Shown here piece by piece: positions 19,033 through 23,579 of a DNA stretch of 23,579 nucleotides. The notes below the pieces were generated by a model that worked only from the letters and a program-made list of their open reading frames with translations, was not told where the DNA came from and ran no database searches. Source of the DNA: Phaeoceros laevis (lineage: Eukaryota > Anthocerotophyta > Anthocerotopsida > Notothyladales). The translations under genes were made by a program, and so were the position numbers. Where the stretch lies: NCBI GenBank assembly GCA_049999765.1, contig JBNGIQ010007173.1, forward strand, positions 1 to 23,579. The letters are read 5' to 3'. The stretch's first letter is position 1. Every line of letters starts with the position of its first letter.

Positions 19033-20084
19033 CAGGGTTTTTGTTGAACGGGAACAGGTTCCCATCCGGTCGCATTCCCGTCCGTTGGGAACGCGTTTTT
19101 TATTTTTCAGGAAACGTTCCCGAAAAACAAGTTCCAAATTCCTGATGATCGATCACAAACTCTCTGTGATCTCCCTGCCCTGGAGGTGCCTCTTTCACCT
19201 TCCGCATGTGGGTGATCCTCCATGTACCAGTTGAGCTGAAGGGTCCTCCCGGACAGCTTGGATGCTGCACTTGAATTCTTCCTCGACAGCTTGGGTGCCC
19301 GCTTGCTGATCACCTCGACCCTGAAGTGGCCGTGTGGAGTGCGATGCACTACCACGAAGTTGAGACAGTTGCCCTCGTAATTGTCCTCAGGGCCAAACTC
19401 TGTTGGCAACTCCTTCCAAGTCCTTGTCAAGGGATTCAAGACACAAAACCACATACCTAAAACGGCATTAAGCTTGCTCACGGAGCCGCTGGCAGCATCT
19501 GAGTCTGAGTCGCTTGCAGAGTCCCGATTCCTCTTGCTGCTTTTGCGCCGTTCCACCTTGAAGATGCACACGAGGCGATTGCCAACAACGAATTCTCCGG
19601 ACTCGAAATGCTGGAAGTGCTCGGGCAGGAAGGCCAGCCCTACCTTGAAAGCCTTGAAAGCCCGAAAGCCTGGGAGCCTGCGAGAGAAATCGACACGGTC
19701 CTCGAGGCCACCCCACCTTGGCTGGTACTCGAGAGTGCAGACGGCTGGTGGAACTGCAGCGCTTTCCATAGCACACAATTCCTTGAAGTGGGGGGAAGAC
19801 ATGAGCGAGCGCCAACCCTTGCTCACTGCTCAGAATTTGCATTTGATACTCGTCGGGAGCATCATTTGTGTTACTCGCGACATTACACCGCTAACGGGAA
19901 GTCCTCGTGTTAGTAACTAACTAACTTTTGTTTTTAAGCATTCGCTTTTTAGTTATTTGTTTAACAAATAACTTGAAATAAGTTTTTTTCAAACCCTATT
20001 AGGAACGTCATCGGTATGTTTCCTGAACGCATGTTCGTTCCGTACGCGTTTCTTTGCCCCAAACTTAATTTCCCAGAAACCTTG
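19033..20084. mobile_element. Non-autonomous hAT-like transposon carrying an F-box gene fragment
   Basis: The element has 8-bp flanking duplications AATAAAGG (19025-19032 and 20085-20092), the size made by hAT transposases. The short imperfect inverted ends are CAGGGTTTTTG on the left and CAAGGTTTCTG (reverse complement) on the right. Both subterminal zones are rich in GGAAC/GTTCC words, typical of hAT subterminal binding sites. There is no transposase. A related AT-rich unit at 18606-18710 lacks the insertion and acts as an empty-site reference. Most of the interior is a minus-strand F-box gene fragment. Confidence 0.75.
19107..19886 (-). pseudogene. Captured F-box/kelch-like gene fragment
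   Basis: F-box proteins are substrate receptors of SCF ubiquitin ligases. On the minus strand the end of an F-box is recognisable: MLPTSIKCKF, stop, AVSKGWRSLMSSPHFKEL. The TGA at 19832-19830 stands where an Arg codon (CGA) is usual. About 230 residues follow that fit the associated domain, including CVLNPLTRTWKELP, the signature of plant F-box/kelch-associated repeats, and HFRVEVI. A Ser/Asp run (SASDSDSDAASGS) is present. The N-terminal half of the F-box is missing, and the reading ends near the transposon end, so this is a transduplicated fragment rather than a working gene. It has higher GC than the AT-rich surroundings. Confidence 0.75.
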
Positions 20085-20092
20085 AATAAAGG
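20085..20092. repeat. hAT target-site duplication, right copy
   Basis: AATAAAGG directly follows the right terminus CCAGAAACCTTG, matching 19025-19032. Confidence 0.75.
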
Positions 20093-20353
20093 GGCATAAA
20101 CATGCTAAATAAAATAAAATAAGCATACTAGAAAAAAGATATAGAGCAAAATTTGGATTTAATAAAGATCAAACAAATACCTATAATCTTGTATTATACT
20201 ATTAGCTATACCATTATGCACTCTTGTGCTGTATAAGTACCAATACACTTGTATTATTCGGCATTTAGCAAAGCAACCACAAATGCATTGCAGTTATTGT
20301 GTAAGGTCTTCCGGCTCTAGCTGGGCAGCTGTTGTAATTGTTTCGGTAAGGCA
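20093..20353. other. AT-rich spacer between hAT element and exon copy B
   Basis: The first part continues the AT-rich repeat unit interrupted by the hAT element. The remainder has no recognised feature. Confidence 0.5.
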
Positions 20354-20821
20354 GAAAAGATATTCATTTTGTTTAACTTAATGCTATGAAGCCAGAGGGC
20401 CGGGAAGTCATCAAACAATGAAATGTGTTGTATACTAGATACAATACCAAAAACTTCTCCCCAGTTGCTAGACCATTTCTCCAAGGCCTTGCGCTGCTTT
20501 TCAGAGTCCTTGAGGAGGTACTTTACCTGCAGCTGTTTCCAACCTGACTGACAAGCCAGCTTAAGGTGCGAGATAACATTGTGCAAGAGGATTAAAAAAT
20601 TAGTATTTGCCATAGACATAAGCCAGTCATCTGGCCCTCCACACAAACCTGAGTGAAATGAAGAAAACATGACTAATGATCACGTTATTTTTGTTGCTGA
20701 AGAATCCAAAGAGCATGTCTTCAAAATTAACGGTAGAACAGGGTCTCCATTGAAATGGCATTATTCTCCATGAAGTAGCGACGGCGAGCATATCCAATGT
20801 CAGGCGGTCGATTTTGCACAA
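20317..20821 (-). pseudogene. Partial unknown plant gene, two exon-like blocks (copy B)
   Basis: On the minus strand an exon-like block starts after a good acceptor (CACTCAG, at about 20657) and reads GGPDDWLMSMANTNFLILL, then HNVISHLKLACQSGWKQLQ. A consensus donor (CAG|GTAAAG) follows at about 20530, although the frame stays open to 20317. Upstream, at about 20740-20821, a second block reads GYARRRYFMENNAISMETLF in a different frame. I do not recognise the protein. It could be the end of a real gene or a relic; the degraded duplicate at 18284-18570 shows that this segment has been copied. Confidence 0.45.
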
Positions 20822-20829
20822 CCAAAAAT

Positions 20830-22030
20830 GTTAAATATACCACTTTTTATGGTAACTAGTAGTTTGTAGGGTGGTTGACGCAACCTACGTCGTTGATTTT
20901 CATTGTTTTCGAGTTACGGCGCGTAAAAAGTGCTTCATTTCACATTGGATAACCAAAAAATCCCGTTTTTTGCCGAAAAAAACGGCCAAAAAGGCACCGG
21001 ACAACCGGTGCATTTGCAGCAGCGAAAACCCACAAAGCGCGTGCCTGTGCCTATCTACTTTGGTTCGGAAGTGCAAGTGGCGCTTTTTTTTTGAAGTGCC
21101 AATGTTGGACGGGACGGCCGGTGGTGTGGGTGCCCGTCGCCCGGCCTCGACAGGCCGCACGGCCTCCTGGCCGTCGCCTGGCCCTGCCAGGCCGCACAGC
21201 TTGCTGGCCGAGATTGGGCCAAGCCTCACGCATCCCGGCCAGGAGGCGGTCTACCCCCGCCGACCGCGCCGCCCTTCTCGGGAGATCACCGCATTGGCGG
21301 GATCCCGCTTCCAGCCCGGGCCCGGACAGCCCATTTGGGGCCCCAAATGGGCTGGCTGGGCTGGGTCTTGGAAGGGAGCTGCCAAACATGCTGCGCGTGT
21401 GCAGCGCTACTCCAACCTGGCCACACCCGGCCCCGCCGGTGCAGGTTAGGTGGCCAGGAGATGAGCCCCAACCCATTCAGATTCAAACGATCGACCCCCA
21501 TCCCCACCTAAGAACGCCCCAGCCCCGCACTTCGCGTGCCCCGCACTTTGCGTGTCTGGCCTGGCACTTGGCAGCCCTGTCCGGCGCAGCCTCGGCTCAA
21601 GGAATTCCTGAAATTCGCATGCCACTTTCCCTTTTCACGTTCGCCCAGCCTCTCCTTGCCGCCCGGATCATCGCGTTGCACCACTTGTGTGGATGCCACG
21701 AGGCAGTGCCTAGGTATATTCTTGCTGGCAACTGCAAACCCGACGTTTCCTTTCACGTGAGCGGAAAGTACTGGACAACCGGTGCATTCCGCTTTGAGAA
21801 TGATCGTGATTTACTGGGGTTTTTTGTGACACTACTGAATTCGTCGGTCCTTCAGGATGAGGTAAAGGGCATTTCACAGTTTTTTTTTACTAAAACTAAC
21901 TTGCCGCACACGGCTGTAATGACCAAAACGGCCAAAATGATGGTTTTTTTTTTATGGAAGGCCTTTTAAGGCCCCCTCAATATAGCGATTCCGAGAACCC
22001 GTTTCAATGGAGACCCTATTGTAGGACAAA
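20830..22030. other. Unassigned region with GC-rich core and perfect palindrome
   Basis: The flanks (20830-21010 and 21860-21970) are AT-rich with runs of A or T and the words AACGGCCAAAA. The core (21100-21600) is strongly GC-rich with many GGCC/CAGGCCG words. Several long overlapping ORFs run through both strands, as expected in GC-rich DNA, and none has a recognisable domain. GGACAACCGGTGCATT occurs twice in direct orientation (about 20998 and 21772). It may be a degenerate transposon, but termini are not convincing. Confidence 0.4.
21327..21354. repeat. 28-bp perfect palindrome
   Basis: The sequence is exactly self-complementary about 21340/21341, with half-site CAGCCCATTTGGGG. It lies in the GC-rich core. 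Confidence 0.95.
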
Positions 22031-22036
22031 ACAAAT

Positions 22037-22277
22037 TGTTGGAATTAGGGAACGTAGCCAGCAGACCTGAGAGCAATTTCCAAACTGTCATGAGGGGCTT
22101 AAAAGCTGCAGGATAATGGCGCGGTGTGAATAGGGTTGTAGTTAAGTCTGTTAGAATCCTATTGGTGTAAGAAACGGTCTAATGAACATCTGTGTAACTG
22201 CCACTTGTGAGGTTACTTAAACCCCCACAAAACCCTAAACACCGTATTCAAGGCATGATATAAAAATTTGGTATCAG
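22037..22277 (+). repeat. LTR-like sequence ending in a partial tRNA-iMet primer-binding site
   Basis: It begins TGTTGGAATTAGGG, a start often seen in plant Ty1/copia LTRs, and about 230 bp later ends in TTTGGTATCAG (22269-22277 matches the first nine bases of the iMet primer-binding site). A (TAG) microsatellite then replaces the rest. The expected terminal CA is absent. It could be the 5' LTR remnant of a copia element or a different repeat. Confidence 0.4.
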
Positions 22278-22299
22278 TAGTAGTAGTAGTAGTAGTAGG
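22275..22299. repeat. (TAG)n microsatellite
   Basis: About seven to eight perfect TAG units follow the GGTATCAG motif. Confidence 0.95.
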
Positions 22300-22440
22300 G
22301 GGTGTTCACGCCGTGTCGACTCCACAATGGGAATTAGGCGCGCTGCCACTTGATGTGCCCTAATGAGAGTAGCAGTCTTGCGACTTGCGACTGCCACCTT
22401 CATTAGTTGGCAGTAAACAAAAGACATTAAAAGCGCAAAG
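22300..22440. other. Short spacer between microsatellite and minisatellite
   Basis: No gene is seen. The words GTGTTCACGCC, CTCCACAATGGGAATT resemble, in reverse orientation, sequence at about 18105-18150. Confidence 0.4.
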
Positions 22441-22527
22441 TTGAGCAAGGTTGAGCAAGGTTGAGCAAAGTTGAGCATAGTTGAGCATAGTTGAGCATAG
22501 TTGAGCATAGTTGAGCATATTGAGCAC
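22440..22527. repeat. Minisatellite with 10-bp unit GTTGAGCAWR
   Basis: About eight and a half tandem units occur. The first three have the variant GTTGAGCAAG/GTTGAGCAAA and the later five are GTTGAGCATA. The orderly change of variants suggests recent expansion of the GCATA form. Confidence 0.95.
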
Positions 22528-22689
22528 TTGTAACATACTTGCATATAATGTAAGGGCCTGGGGACCACCTTGTGACTCAACTCAGCATACCCAGTTATGA
22601 TGGTAGTCCATGGTGATGTTTCCCTTTTGACCTTGTGACCAGACTGTCAAGCAGCAGACGTGCATATCTGAACTGACCACACTTTGCAT

Positions 22690-23579
22690 ACATATTCACG
22701 AGACAGGTTCCGAGGGCTACGTCACCTCAAGTAGCTGGATATGCTGCGCATATCTAGCAATCAGGGCATTCCGTGTCACCACATTCTTTGTGTCCATGCT
22801 GCTAAAAAACCTGGCGCGCATTTTCCAAGTCACCATAGTTTGCATACATGTCCACTAGGCGCGTGCCCAGCACTAAATCATCCAGCAGACCTCTTTTGAC
22901 AACGTTCGGTGCAGGTCCCTGCCCTCCTGTATGGCACCGGTACTTGCATACGCCTGTTGGCAGAGTCCTTGCATATTTTGCATACATGTCCACCAGGCGG
23001 GTGCCGAGCACTACATCATCCAGAAGGTAAGCAAAAATAAACGGTCAGCCAAAAAATGAGGCCCGCCTCCTCCATTTGTCCATTCTCAACAAGCGCCTGT
23101 TGGCAGAGTCCTTGCTGCGCATATCCAGCAATCGGGGCATTCCGTGTCACCACATTTTTGTGCCCGTCCTGCCAAAAACATGGCATGCATCTTCCAGCTC
23201 ACCACATTTGCATACATGTCCACCAGGCAAGTGCCGACAACCAGGTCAGTAGGGTTGCGGCTATGCAACACATCAGAGTGGACTTTTTTGCCAGATTCCA
23301 AGTCCGCGGCAAATGCACAAGCTTGAAGGGCAGCTACAAAGACATAACCATCCGCCTTCACTCCTGACTTACGCATCTCACGGTAGAGTTGTATGGCCTC
23401 CTTCAGTTTTCAGTTCTTAACATGTGCAGAGATTATGGAAGACCACATGAAGATATTTGTCCATACACAAGAAGCGCCTCTTGGCAGAGCCCTTGCTGTG
23501 CATACCTAGTGATCAGGGCATTCCACGTCACCACATTCTTTGTGTCCATGCTGTCAAAACCTGGTGCGCATCTTGCAGC
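22690..23579 (-). pseudogene. PPR protein pseudogene (PLS-type repeats), partial
   Basis: Pentatricopeptide repeat proteins bind organellar RNA for editing, splicing or stability. On the minus strand the repeat blocks are clear: REMRKSGVKADGYVFVAALQ, then ACAFAADLESGKKVHSDVL, then DLVVGTCLVDMYAN, and again LVLGTRLVDMYANYGDLENA with variants. Words corresponding to KNVVTWNALI and YAQQG recur at several points. The blocks lie in different frames with internal stops, and near-identical LVDMYA and ALIARYAQ segments appear three or more times at odd spacing, so the gene has decayed through frameshifts and internal duplications. It continues beyond the window's right end. Repeats of this wording are common in the large PPR families of seed-free plants. 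Confidence 0.8.

Noticed and set aside
21091-21969. 292-codon plus-strand ORF
   Set aside because: It has low-complexity Pro/Arg/Ala composition, several overlapping ORFs lie on both strands of the same GC-rich DNA, and no domain is recognised.
20740-22015. Inverted repeat formed by TTTCAATGGAGACCCT-like words at about 20745 (minus) and 21997 (plus), as ends of a transposon
   Set aside because: The match is short (about 16-18 bp), lies within coding-like sequence on one side, and no target duplication was found.

Overview
The window looks like nuclear DNA of a land plant. The evidence is a multi-exon GT-AG host gene for a plant-type multiple inositol polyphosphate phosphatase, a decayed PPR gene, an F-box gene fragment, and three classes of plant transposon (Ty3/gypsy, CACTA, hAT). 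The PPR wording and the style of the retroelement would suit a seed-free plant (bryophyte, lycophyte or fern), but this is only an inference.

Layout. (1) Positions 1-13135 are a large decayed Ty3/gypsy LTR retrotransposon on the + strand. It has a tRNA-iMet primer-binding site at 483, a 1.7 kb leader, gag with a CCHC knuckle, protease, an unusually long acidic linker, RT, RNase H, a Cys/His-rich finger and integrase. It carries several frameshifts and three in-frame stops. Its outer ends are not ordinary direct LTRs: a ~210 bp segment lies at both ends in inverted orientation (1-210 and 12924-13135, about 97% identical). The leader contains antisense ORFs, two of which encode recognisably related short domains. 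(2) Inside the RT reading frame, at 6560-8880, sits a 2,321 bp non-autonomous CACTA transposon with a canonical terminus and an AAA target duplication. Its footprint accounts exactly for the frame change of RT. (3) Positions 13635-17563 hold an apparently intact 11-exon MINPP (histidine phosphatase, phytase-like) gene, about 500 bp downstream of the retroelement edge. (4) Positions 17564-22030 are a repeat-rich intergenic region. It holds two direct copies of an unknown gene exon (about 18284-18570 and 20354-20670), AT-rich repeat units, and a 1,052 bp hAT-like element (19033-20084) carrying an antisense F-box gene fragment. (5) Positions 22030-22530 hold an LTR-like or SSR-anchored repeat, a (TAG)n microsatellite and a 10-bp minisatellite. 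(6) From about 22690 to the end is a minus-strand PPR pseudogene.

How it fits together. The only gene that appears functional is MINPP. Its promoter lies between the retroelement edge and its own ATG, so it is the gene most likely to feel the transposons' regulatory or silencing effects. Order of events: the CACTA element entered an existing gypsy copy, and the hAT element entered one of two AT-rich repeat units, whose sister unit still shows the empty site.
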